DNA from: Echiichthys vipera
Taxonomy: Eukaryota > Chordata > Actinopteri > Perciformes > Trachinidae
Direction: 5' to 3'
DNA length: 64,000 nucleotides
Assembly: GCA_963691815.1 (NCBI GenBank)
Contig: OY829668.1
Location: forward strand, 14,244,643-14,308,642
In this document: in pieces, positions 38,102 through 48,494 of the stretch
How the letters are laid out: each line of letters begins with the position of its first letter
Numbering within the stretch: position 1 is the stretch's first letter
Made by a program: the position numbers and the translations under genes
Notes under the pieces: model-generated
What the model was told of the DNA's origin: nothing
The model's input: the letters and a program-made list of their open reading frames with translations, nothing else
The model's database searches: none

Positions 38102-38356
38102 CAAGCAACCTGGTTTATGCTAACGATAACGATGACCTGGACGAATGAGATGAACATTTATAGGCTTATTAAAGTATGGTTTCAAACTGCATTGTCTCAT
38201 GGATTTTTAGATTGCATTGTTTCATTATGAATTCATTAACGAATGGAAAACATGCAGTTTTTCACGAACAGTACGCATTTGTTATTTTGACCTATTCCTA
38301 TCCTATTGGAATATTTCTGCATAATGGGGTCCATAAACAACAGTAACAGTTACCTG

Positions 38357-38371
38357 GTTGCCATTGGCAAC
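38357..38371. promoter_or_regulatory. X-box-like palindrome (RFX-type site)
   Basis: GTTGCC-ATT-GGCAAC is a perfect inverted half-site pair with a three-base spacer, matching the RFX X-box consensus. Related GGCAACCA words follow to 38425. This is a sequence match only. Confidence 0.45.
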
Positions 38372-38434
38372 CATTTTGAGAAATTGGCGACCAATTCTTG
38401 GCATTTGGTTACCATCAGAGGCAACCACTTTTAA

Positions 38435-39001
38435 CCCTCCTGTTCTCCTCAGGGTCAATTTGACCCCATTTAATGTTTAACATCTCTAAATAATGTCATT
38501 TTTTTGTGTTTTTTTGCTTTATATTTATGACTTTTCCTAATTTTATGGGGACAACTCATAAAAAACCTAAAATTGCCATGATTATATATATTTTTTTATT
38601 GTTCTTATCGTACGTGTACTTGTCGCATCGGTGTTCCTTTGGGTCAATTTGATAATCTGGGTGATTTAATCATTATTATTATTGTTTATTTTACAATTCA
38701 AATACTATATGAGGTCAAATTCATGCTGCTGTCCTTGATAACGGACGTTACTTTCATTCCAGATGTTACAAATAACACAAAATAGCACTTAAAACAACAG
38801 ACTTACTTTAAAACACACAAAGATCCCTCGATGCAATTTAACATCAGTAATATTTTTCATTTTGTTAGATAAATACATAAAGTACCCGACTTAACTTGAG
38901 TCACACATTGATTAGGATCATTTTCGAGATGCTTAAATTGCTTTGGTCAAATTGACCCCTAGAATAAATGGTGTTAGTCAAATTTGAGGGCAACAGGAGG
39001 G
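38435..39001. mobile_element. piggyBac-like MITE
   Basis: A 567-base element flanked by TTAA on both sides (38431-38434 and 39002-39005). It has inverted termini CCCTCCTGTT ... AACAGGAGGG and, just inside each end, the palindromic words GGTCAATTTGACCCC / GGTCAAATTGACCCC. TTAA target duplication with CCC ends is the piggyBac signature. There is no transposase frame, so it is non-autonomous. The interior is AT-rich. Confidence 0.85.
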
Positions 39002-39390
39002 TTAAACATAGAAAAAAAGGGGAAAGTAGTTTGAATGTGCGGTGAAATGTTGGACTACCGCGTCAACATCACAAACAAATATGCAAACTGATGAAACTGA
39101 CAAAGAACCAGAAGAACCTACACCAAGGACTGGTCCGTCTTAGGAGGCATCTGGACGGACAATAATACTGCAAAGCAACAACGCACGCCTCGATAAGTGA
39201 TGGACATAGTTAGGTGGAGGCCGACGGACTCATGGACACCGCTATTCACAAGATTAATTCCGCCAACCAGGAGAAACTACAGCACAATTTCTTGGTTAAC
39301 TGTGATAAAAGTTTTATTCTTTTATCATTTTCATGTAAAACTTCATATTATCTAAACGGTGAATAGAAATGGCTACCTCATTTTCAGTTT

Positions 39391-42300
39391 TGGTTAAAGT
39401 TAGATGGTTAAAGTTAGACGTTGACCTTGAATGGTTAAAGTTAGACGGTTAAAGTTTGATGGTTTAAGTTAGATGGTTAAAGTTAGACGGTTAAAGTTAG
39501 ATGGTTAATGTTAGACGTTGATCTTAAATGGTTTAAGTTAGACGGTTAAAGTTAGATGGTTAATGTTAGACGTTGATCTTAAATGGTTTAAGTTAGACGG
39601 TTAAAGTTAGATGGTTAAAGTTAGATGGTTTAAGTTAAATGGTTAAAGTTAGATGGTTAAAGTTAGATGGTTAAAGTTAGACGGTTTAAGTTAGATGGTT
39701 AAAGTTAGATGGTTTAAGTTAGATGGTTAAAGTTAGATGGTTAAAGTTAGACGTTGATCTTGAATGGTTAAAGTTAGACGGTTAAAGTTAAACATTGATC
39801 TTGAATAGTTAAAGTTAGATGGTTAGAGTTAGATGGTTAAAGTTAGATGGTTAAAGTTAGACGGTTAAAGTTAGACGTTGATCTTGAATGGTTAAAGTTA
39901 GACGTTGATCTTGAATGGATAAAGTTAGATGGTTAAAGTTAGATGGTTAAAGTTAGACTTTGATCTTGAATGGATAAAGTTAGATGGTTTAACTTAAACA
40001 TTGATGTTGAATAGTTAAAGTTAGATGGTTAAAGTTAGACGTTGATCTTGAATGGTTAAAGTTAGACGTTAATCTTGAATGGATAAAGTTAGATGGTTAA
40101 AGTTAGATGGTTAAAGCTAGACATTGATCTTGAATGGTTAAAGTTAGACGGTTAAAGTTAGACGTTGATCTTGAATGGTTAAAGTTAGATGGTTAAAGTT
40201 AGATGGTTAAAGTTAGACGTTGATCTTGAATGGTTAAAGTTAGATGTTTAAAGTTAGATGGTTAAAGTTAGACATTGATCTTGAATGGATAAAGTTAGAT
40301 GGTTAAAGTTAGACATTGATCTTGAATGGATAAAGTTAGATGGTTAAAGTTAGATGGTTAAAGTTAGACGGTTAAAGTTAGACGTTGATCTTGAATGATT
40401 AAAGTTAGATGGTTAAAGTTAGATGGTTAAAGTTAGACGGTTAAAGTTAGACGTTGATCTTGAATGGTTAAAGTTAGATGGTTAAAGTTAGACGTTGATC
40501 TTGAATGGTTAAAGTTAGATGTTTAAAGTTAGATGGTTAAAGTTAGACGGTTAAAGTTAGACGGTTAAAGTTAGACATTGATCTTGAATGGTTAAAGTTA
40601 GATAGTTAAAGTTAGATGGTTAAAGTTAGACATTGATCTTGAATGGATAAAGTTAGATGGTTAAAGTTAGACGTTGATCTTGAATGGTTAAAGTTAGATG
40701 GTTAAAGTTAGATGGTTAAAGATAGATGTTTAAAGTTAGATGTTTAAAGTTAGATGGTTAAAGTTAGACGGTTAAAGTTAGACGGTTAAAGTTAGACATT
40801 GATCTTGAATGGTTAAAGTTAGATAGTTAAAGTTAGATGGTTAAAGTTAGACATTGATCTTGAATGGATAAAGTTAGATGGTTAAAGTTAGACGTTGATC
40901 TTGAATGGTTAAAGTTAGATGGTTAAAGTTAGACGTTGATCTTGAATGGTTAAAGTTAGATGGTTAAAGTTAGACGTTGATCTTGAATGGATAAAGTTAG
41001 ACGGTTAAAGTTAGATGGTTAATGTTAGACGTTGATCTTAAATGGTTTAAGTTAGACGGTTAAAGTTAGATGGTTAAAGTTAGATGGTTTAAGTTAAATG
41101 GTTAAAGTTAGATGGTTAAAGTTAGATGGTTAAAGTTAGACGGTTTAAGTTAGATGGTTAAAGTTAGATGGTTTAAGTTAGATGGTTAAAGTTAGATGGT
41201 TAAAGTTAGACGTTGATCTTGAATGGTTAAAGTTAGACGGTTAAAGTTAAACATTGATCTTGAATAGTTAAAGTTAGATGGTTAGAGTTAGATGGTTAAA
41301 GTTAGATGGTTAAAGTTAGACGGTTAAAGTTAGACGTTGATCTTGAATGGTTAAAGTTAGACGTTGATCTTGAATGGATAAAGTTAGATGGTTAAAGTTA
41401 GATGGTTAAAGTTAGACTTTGATCTTGAATGGATAAAGTTAGATGGTTTAACTTAAACATTGATGTTGAATAGTTAAAGTTAGATGGTTAAAGTTAGACG
41501 TTGATCTTGAATGGTTAAAGTTAGACGTTAATCTTGAATGGATAAAGTTAGATGGTTAAAGTTAGATGGTTAAAGCTAGACATTGATCTTGAATGGTTAA
41601 AGTTAGACGGTTAAAGTTAGACGTTGATCTTGAATGGTTAAAGTTAAATGGTTAAAGTTAGATGGTTAAAGTTAGACGTTGATCTTGAATGGTTAAAGTT
41701 AGATGTTTAAAGTTAGATGGTTAAAGTTAGACATTGATCTTGAATGGATAAAGTTAGATGGTTAAAGTTAGACATTGATCTTGAATGGATAAAGTTAGAT
41801 GGTTAAAGTTAGATGGTTAAAGTTAGACGGTTAAAGTTAGACGTTGATCTTGAATGATTAAAGTTAGATGGTTAAAGTTAGATGGTTAAAGTTAGACGGT
41901 TAAAGTTAGACGTTGATCTTGAATGGTTAAAGTTAGATGGTTAAAGTTAGACGTTGATCTTGAATGGTTAAAGTTAGATGTTTAAAGTTAGATGGTTAAA
42001 GTTAGACGGTTAAAGTTAGACGGTTAAAGTTAGACATTGATCTTGAATGGTTAAAGTTAGATAGTTAAAGTTAGATGGTTAAAGTTAGACATTGATCTTG
42101 AATGGATAAAGTTAGATGGTTAAAGTTAGACGTTGATCTTGAATGGTTAAAGTTAGATGGTTAAAGTTAGATGGTTAAAGATAGATGTTTAAAGTTAGAT
42201 GTTTAAAGTTAGATGGTTAAAGTTAGACGGTTAAAGTTAGACGGTTAAAGTTAGACATTGATCTTGAATGGTTAAAGTTAGATAGTTAAATTTAGATGGT

Positions 42301-42609
42301 TAAAGTTAGACATTGATCTTGAATGGATAAAGTTAGATGGTTAAAGTTAGACGTTGATCTTGAATGGTTAAAGTTAGATGGTTAAAGTTAGACGTTGATC
42401 TTGAATGGTTAAAGTTAGATGGTTAAAGTTAGACGTTGATCTTGAATGGATAAAGTTAGATGGTTAAAGTTAGATGGTTAAAGTTAGACGGTTAAAGTTA
42501 GACGTGGATCTTGAATGGTTAAAGTTAGATGTTTAAAGTTAGATGGTTAAAGTTAGACGGTTAAAGTTAGACGGTTAAAGTTAGACATTGATCTTGAATG
42601 GTTAAAGTT
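39391..42609 (-). repeat. 14-bp minisatellite, large array (GTTAAAGTTAGATG)
   Basis: About 3.2 kb of the 14-mer GTTAAAGTTAGATG or GACG variants, regularly interrupted by a longer unit with GTTGATCTTGAATG. It is the reverse complement of the array at 8815-9395, including the longer variant (CATTGAACATCAACGTC there). A tandem duplication of 1459 bases is embedded: marker AAACATTGATC at about 39790 and 41249, and AAATGGTTTAAG at 39581 and 41040, with very few differences between copies. Confidence 0.95.
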
Positions 42610-43238
42610 GCATGATGGGAAATGTAGGATTCAGTGATTCTGGGGACTGAATGTCAGCCTCCGGGATCGGTTTATCGATCAATATCGGTACAATATATAA
42701 AAAGAGCCATGCACTCAAGGCACCAAATAGAGGTTGCAGCTGTTTGAGATCAGGTGCGGAGTGAAATAGGTCACATGAAGCCCATCTAACTTGAGTTTAA
42801 TCATTGATTAGATTTGTAAGAAGAGTGCTGTGGTGGAATATAATGTCACGGAACAAAGGCGAGAGGAGAATATGTTTCAGGGGTAATAGTGATACAAAAG
42901 CCCTGGTGTCTTTTATTTCCAATTCAGACATGGATTTCCAGCTTTATTTTTGGATCAAATGATAAATATTTAATCAGTCTGAAAAACCCACATGTGAGGA
43001 CACAGCCTCGTAACTAGCTTCAAGGCAAGTAGCAATAATTTATGACCGTTTCTATTTGATGTGTGAAAGGAGGGATATTCTCTGCCTGTTATGCGGGGAA
43101 TGTGAGAATAAAGTTTATCCCTGATGAGAAGTGCGAGCCCACAAATCTGGAGTCTTAAAGACGTGAGGTTTTACCTTTTTTCTTCTGTTCTTGTTTCATT
43201 TTACCTTCAAGAGATGGTTTACCCGGAGTTCAGTGAGA
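42610..43238. other. Non-repetitive stretch, no gene recognised
   Basis: Unique-looking sequence between the 14-bp and 27-bp arrays. I see no coding, RNA or mobile-element signal. Confidence 0.35.
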
Positions 43239-43697
43239 TCATCTAAACTTAACCGTCGCCTTATGTCGTCTAAACTTAACCGTCACCTTTTGTTGTCTAA
43301 ACTTAACCTTCACCTTTTGTCGTCTAAACTTAACCGTCGCCTTTTGTCGTCTAAACTTAACCATCGCCTTATGTCTACTAAACTTAACCGCCACCTTTTG
43401 TCGTCTAAACTTAACCATCGCCTTATGTCTACTAAACTTAACCGCCACCTTTTGTCGTCTAAACTTAACCATCGCCTTATGTCTTCTAAACTTAACCGCC
43501 ACCTTTTGTCGTCTAAACTTAACCATCGCCTTATGTCTTCTAAACTTAACCGCCACCTTATGTCGTCTAAACTTAACCATCGCCTTATGTCTTCTAAACT
43601 TAACCACCACATTTTGTCGTCTAAACTTAACCGTTGCCTTTTGTCGTCTGAACTTAACTGTTGCCTTTTGTCGTCTGAACTTAACCGTCGCCTTGTG
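43239..43697 (+). repeat. 27-bp minisatellite (distal copy)
   Basis: About 17 tandem copies of the same 27-bp unit found in and before pnpla4. The unit has TCTAAACTTAACC and CTTTTGTCG or CTTATGTC variants, with a local alternation of two variants between 43355 and 43600. The open frames on both strands (43191-43850 and 43239-43721) are products of the 9-codon periodicity, not genes. Confidence 0.93.
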
Positions 43698-43699
43698 TT

Positions 43700-44740
43700 C
43701 TTGGTCTCTGAATTTCCCCAAATATACGTTGCCAGTTTTGTGGTTGCCAGGTCATTTGGGGTTTCGCAGACGCCCAGGGACGGTGACACATGTTCCCCAT
43801 TTGTCAGTGGAGGTCAAACTGGTGATTCTTTAGCATTGAGCTGTGATTGAATTACGCCCTGAGATAAAGCTGCTTGGATTCAGAGGGAGGCCTGTGACAA
43901 CGAAGCTGTGTGAGAGAGAGAGACAGAGCGCGTGTGGGACGCACTCTCAGCCTCAGAGTCCGTGAAATTCAGGGATAAAAGAAATGAAAAAGTCCAATTT
44001 CAGATATCAGGCTCATTATCCCGAGCAAAGTTATAATTAAGAGGCACTTTCAGGAAAATGCTGAAGGGAACATTATCTGAGTCACGTCCACCGTGAGGAG
44101 TGCGCCGCGTGTTTGCCTGGAAACGGGGGGGGAGCGATTATACTTCTCAGGGCCGGCTGATGAAGTCCTAAAGGAGGGGCGGATCGAGGAGGAAACACCC
44201 CCCAACCCCCACCCCGCAAGTGGAGCTGGAAAGACACCGCAAGGTCATACAGATAAAGTAAATCTGTCGAAAAGATCAAATAGTTCCTGTAGATCGAAAA
44301 ACGCGGAGCCGAGGCGAGAGAGGAGACATCAAAGAGAAATTGAAAGCTGAGCGGAGAGGCGCTGAGGACAAAACAACCCAACAGAGACAGGGTGGATGTG
44401 ACCGCGGAGAAGGGAGAGGTGACTGCGCGCTGAAAGGCCATTAGGACAATCTCTTCACCGCAACATGTACCTGTCATGTCCCCGCACGTCTGCGTAGAGA
44501 CGCCTCACTGCTGCGTGAGTCCCCGTGACGTGGGCTCCACGCGTTTCACCGCAAAGCCCAGACCCTGGGGGACTGATTAAAGATCAGTTACTGACAGACA
44601 ACAGAGAGAGTTGCTTTCCTACGCGGGTACACACCGAGCCGCCGAGACTGAATTACATCCGGGCGCAGATTGAGTTTGGGTTAAAGTGGCGGCACAGTTT
44701 CAGGCCTATGCAGAGTTTTTGAAGGGCACGGGGGGAAAAA
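43700..44740. other. Non-repetitive stretch, no gene recognised
   Basis: Relatively GC-rich unique DNA containing AG-rich tracts and several short frames on both strands (44093-44350, 44082-44477, 44525-44722). None has a recognisable domain. It could contain regulatory DNA or an unrecognised UTR. Confidence 0.35.
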
Positions 44741-44756
44741 AAGGATACATGTAGAC

Positions 44757-45672
44757 TACTAGAGTGCACTTTAGCACACGTTTTGGCTCCAAAAGGGCAC
44801 TTTAGCACAAGTTTTGGCTTCTAGAGGACACTTTAGCATGCTTTTTGACTACAAGAGGGCACTTTAGCACACATTTTGGTACCTAGAGAGCACTTTAGCA
44901 TGCATTTTTGCTCCTAGAGGACACTCTAGCATGTGTTTTAGCTCCTAGAGGGCACTTTAGCACACATTTTGGCTCCTAGAGGGTAGTTTAGCATGCATTT
45001 TTGGCTACTATGAGGACACTTTAACACACATTTTGGCTCCAAGATGACACTTTAACACTTTTTGGCTCCTAGAGGGTAATATAGCACAAGTTTTGGCTTC
45101 TAGAGGTCACTTTAGCACATGTTTTGGCACCTCGAGGGCCTTTTATCACATGTTTTTGCTTCTAGAGTTCACTTTAGCATGCGTTTTAGCTCCTAGAGGG
45201 CACTTAAGCACACGTTTTGGCTCCGAGAGGGCACTTTAACACACGTTTTGGCTCCTAGAGGGCACTTAAACACATGTTTTAGCTCTAGAGGGCACTTTAG
45301 CACACATTTTGGCTCCTAGGGGGTAATTTAGCACAAGTTTTGGCTCCTAGAGGACACTTTAGCACATGTTTTGGCACCTTGAGGGCATTTTATCACATGT
45401 TTTGCTCCTAGAGGGCACTTTAGCATGCGATTTAGCTCCTAGAGGGCACTTTAGCACACGTTTTGGCTCCTAGAGGGCACTTTAGCACACATTTTGGCTC
45501 CTAGAGGGCACTTTATCACATGTTGTGGCTCCTAGAGGGCACTTTAGCACATGTTTTGGCTGCCAAGAGGGCACTTTAGCACACATTTGGCTCGTAGAGG
45601 GCACTTTAGCACATGTTGTGGCTCCTAGAGGGCACTTTAGCACATGTTTTGGCTGCCAAGAGGGCATATTGG
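44757..45672 (+). repeat. 31-bp minisatellite (GGCACTTTAGCACA family)
   Basis: About 29 copies of a 31-bp unit: GGCTCCTAGAGGGCACTTTA then GCACACGTTTT. The same unit occurs in reverse complement at 36835-37352. The left flank (TTTTTGAAGGGCA, then GAAAAAAAGGA at 44714-44745) also matches the inverted flank at 37378-37415, so the whole block, not only the unit, is duplicated. Confidence 0.94.
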
Positions 45673-45674
45673 AC

Positions 45675-46239
45675 CACAACTGTCAGCCCCCACCCCGTGC
45701 ATGCCACCGTGTGCCCTTATGAGGACGTTCATTCAGAGGCAGCAGATGTGCAGGAGAGAAAAAAAAACAAGCACGCACGCATCGATCACAGGAACGAGCA
45801 GTAGCCCGTCGTCTCGGGCAATTTCTGAAATCCTACAGTGTCTCCTGAGGAAAACGGAGGACAAACTATTTAAGGAAGGGGAGATTGGATATCCTTCAGC
45901 AGGAGAAAGGAGGAAAAACTGTAATTGTGATTCTTACAACGGATGCTCAGCCAGGGGAGGAGGAGGGAAAAAAACCCTATGTTCTGTATCACATTTAGGC
46001 CGGGGAGAAACTCAATCGCTTTCTGCAATGGGACAAGTTTACTTGAAAGAAAAGGGCTAAAAGTTTTGGGACCTCGCTGTAATTGGACAACTTCACACCC
46101 AGCTACGAGATTGGAGCATCCCGCATCTGAGCGTCCATTTGGGCCGACAATAAATGACCTGCGGTTTGTTTGTACGCCTCAGCGGGAGCCACAAACCCTC
46201 CTCCAACCACCTCCAAAAAGGAGAAATACACTGATTTAA
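45675..46239. other. Non-repetitive stretch, no gene recognised
   Basis: Balanced-composition, unique-looking DNA between two arrays. Overlapping frames (45644-46060, 45943-46239) show no domain, codon bias or splice logic that I can support. It could be a conserved non-coding element. Confidence 0.35.
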
Positions 46240-47470
46240 GCAGAGGGGGAGACTCCACTTAAAGCTGCATTCTCTCTAATGTCAACTTAAAGCTGCATTC
46301 TCTCTAATGTCCAGCAGGGGGAGGCTCCACTTAAAGCTACATTCTCTCTAATGTCCAATTAAAGCTGTATTCTCTGTAATGTCCAGCAGGGGGTGACTCC
46401 ACTTAAAGCTGCATTCTCTCTAATGTCCAGCAGGGGGAGACTCCACTTAAAGCTGCATTCTGTCTAATGTCCAGCAGGGGGAGGCTCCACTTAAAGCTAC
46501 ATTCTCTCTAATGTCCACTTAAAGCTGCATTATCTCTAATGTTCAGCAGGGGGAGACCACTTAAAGCTGCATTCTCTCTAATGTCCAGCAGGGGGAGACT
46601 CCACTTAAAGCTGCACTCTCTCTAATGTCCACTTAAAGCTGGATTCTCTCTAATGTCCAGCAGGGGGCGACTCCACTTAAAGCTGCATTCTCTCTTATGT
46701 CCAGAAGGGGGAGACTCCACTTAAAGCTGCATTCTCTCTAATGTCCAGCAGGGGGAGACTCCACTTAAAGCTGCATTCTCTCTGATATCCAACAGGGGGA
46801 GACTCCACTTAAAGCTGCATTCTCTCTAAATGTCCAGCAGGGGGAGAATCGGCTTAAAGCTGCATTCTCTCTAATGTCCAGCAGGGGGAGACTCCACTTA
46901 AAGCTGCATTCTCTCTAATGTCCAGCAGGGGGACACTCCACTTAAAGCTGCATTCTGTCTAATGTCCACTTAAAGCTGCATTCTCTCTTATGTCCAGCAG
47001 GGGGAGACTCCACTTAAAGCTGCATTCTGTCTAATGTCTAGTTAAAGCTGTATTGTCTATAATGTCCAGCAGGAGGAGACTCCACTTAAAGCTGCATTAT
47101 GTCTAATGTCCACTTAAAGCTGCATTCTCTCTTATGTCCAGCAGGGGGAGACTCCACTTAAAGCTTCATTCTGTCAAATGTAAACTTAAAGCTGCATTCT
47201 CTCTAATGTCCAGCAAGGGAAGACTCCACTTAAAGCTGCATTCTCTCTAATTTCCAGCAGGGGGAGACTCCACTTAAAGCTGCATTCTGTCTAATGTCCA
47301 CTTAAAGCTGCATTCTCTCTTATGTCCAGCGGGAGGAGACTCCACTTAAAGCTGCATTATGTCTAATGTCCACTTAAAGCTGCATTCTCTCTTATGTCCA
47401 GCAGGGGGAGACTCCACTTAAAGCTGCATTCTCTCTAATGTCCACTTAAAGCTGCATCCTCTCTTCTCTC
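46240..47470 (+). repeat. 28/44-bp array carrying CTCF-like cores
   Basis: Alternating long (44 bp) and short (28 bp) units. Both have AAAGCTGCATTCTCTCTAAT then GTCC; the long unit adds AGCAGGGGGAGACTCCACTT. About 20 copies carry CCAGCAGGGGGAG or a close variant, and one (about 46656) reads CCAGCAGGGGGCGAC, close to the vertebrate CTCF core. All cores are in the same orientation. The sequence resembles a common fish dispersed repeat that has become tandem. Confidence 0.93.
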
Positions 47471-48424
47471 GCAGGGCCCCGGTTATGAATTATTCTTATG
47501 TGATTATCGTGAACAAGTTCTTTTAATCCTCTTTGTGAAGATACAAATGTCCATTCTCAGATACAAGAAACATGATACAATGAGTTTTGAACTACACGGT
47601 GAGTATACGCCATATTATTGTGCCCGCAGATCCATGGAGTATGCTGTTGTCAAGGTGGGGAAGCCTTTGAAACAGTAAACCCAGACTAACGACACCGTTT
47701 TAGTGGAGTCAGCAGCTCCTGAAGGCAGGGTGAGGCAGGTTTTAAAAACTGTTAAATAAACTCTCACACCATGCTGCAAGGTTCCTTCTGCTCAAATGAC
47801 ACATAACAGAAATAACAACACGCTGAGCAGCTGTTGACCGGCAGGTACGTCCATCGCAACATGGACTTTTCCCTATACAGTAAACACCTACGTACAAAAA
47901 AAGTTCTTTTAAATGAATTTAAAAAGTCAATGCTTTTCATTGACTACAGCTCAGTGTTAAACCGGCTGTGTTTTGCGCCCCCTGCTGTAGAGTGCTTTTA
48001 CTTTTGTTATTTGAAGTACAGATTTGAATGTATTTTCACATGAACATAGATGCCGCATTGGTCACTGCGGAGGCCTGTTTGGTCAGGGCAGCCTCGTCTC
48101 CTAATGCATGTGTGTCTATGAATGTGGGAGGGGTATCCACTTAAAATCAGCATTTCTGATGACGTTTCAACACATTTTCAACCAGTTTCGTTTGTTCCAA
48201 ATGTCAGACATGTAGTTATGATCCGGGATACTTGGTTCCATTAAAAATGTGCGTTTTCAAACCCAAATACCTGATCTTGTGTAGCTAGTTACAGTAATCT
48301 GATGTAAACATTCAGTCCCAGTACAGTTAAAATGAAGTTATCATTTAATAATTCCCCCCCGGGGATTATAAGTATTTCTGATTTTGAATGTGATAATGAG
48401 CCCCAGAGACCGAAAGTGTTTTTG
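47470..48424. other. Non-repetitive stretch, no gene recognised
   Basis: This is unique-looking sequence of mixed composition between two arrays. The only item I would flag is a minus-strand CAGCAGGGGGCGC (47975-47987), a good CTCF-core match. The 69-codon frame at 47834-48043 has no recognisable family features. Confidence 0.4.
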
Positions 48425-48494
48425 TAGCAGCTGTAAACATGGTTATTTCTTCTGTAAACGTGTTTATTTCAGCTGTAAACATGTTTATTTCATT
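48425..48494 (+). repeat. Short repeat with forkhead-like words
   Basis: Three copies of a ~24-base unit containing GCTGTAAACATG and GTTTATTTC lie just before the 34-bp array. GTAAACA and TGTTTAT are forkhead-type cores; function is not shown. Confidence 0.6.

Noticed and set aside
43191..43850. 219-codon frame with nine-residue repeats (SSKLNRHLL type)
   Set aside because: By-product of the 27-bp minisatellite; the same pseudo-protein appears at the other 27-bp arrays, including inside a pnpla4 intron.
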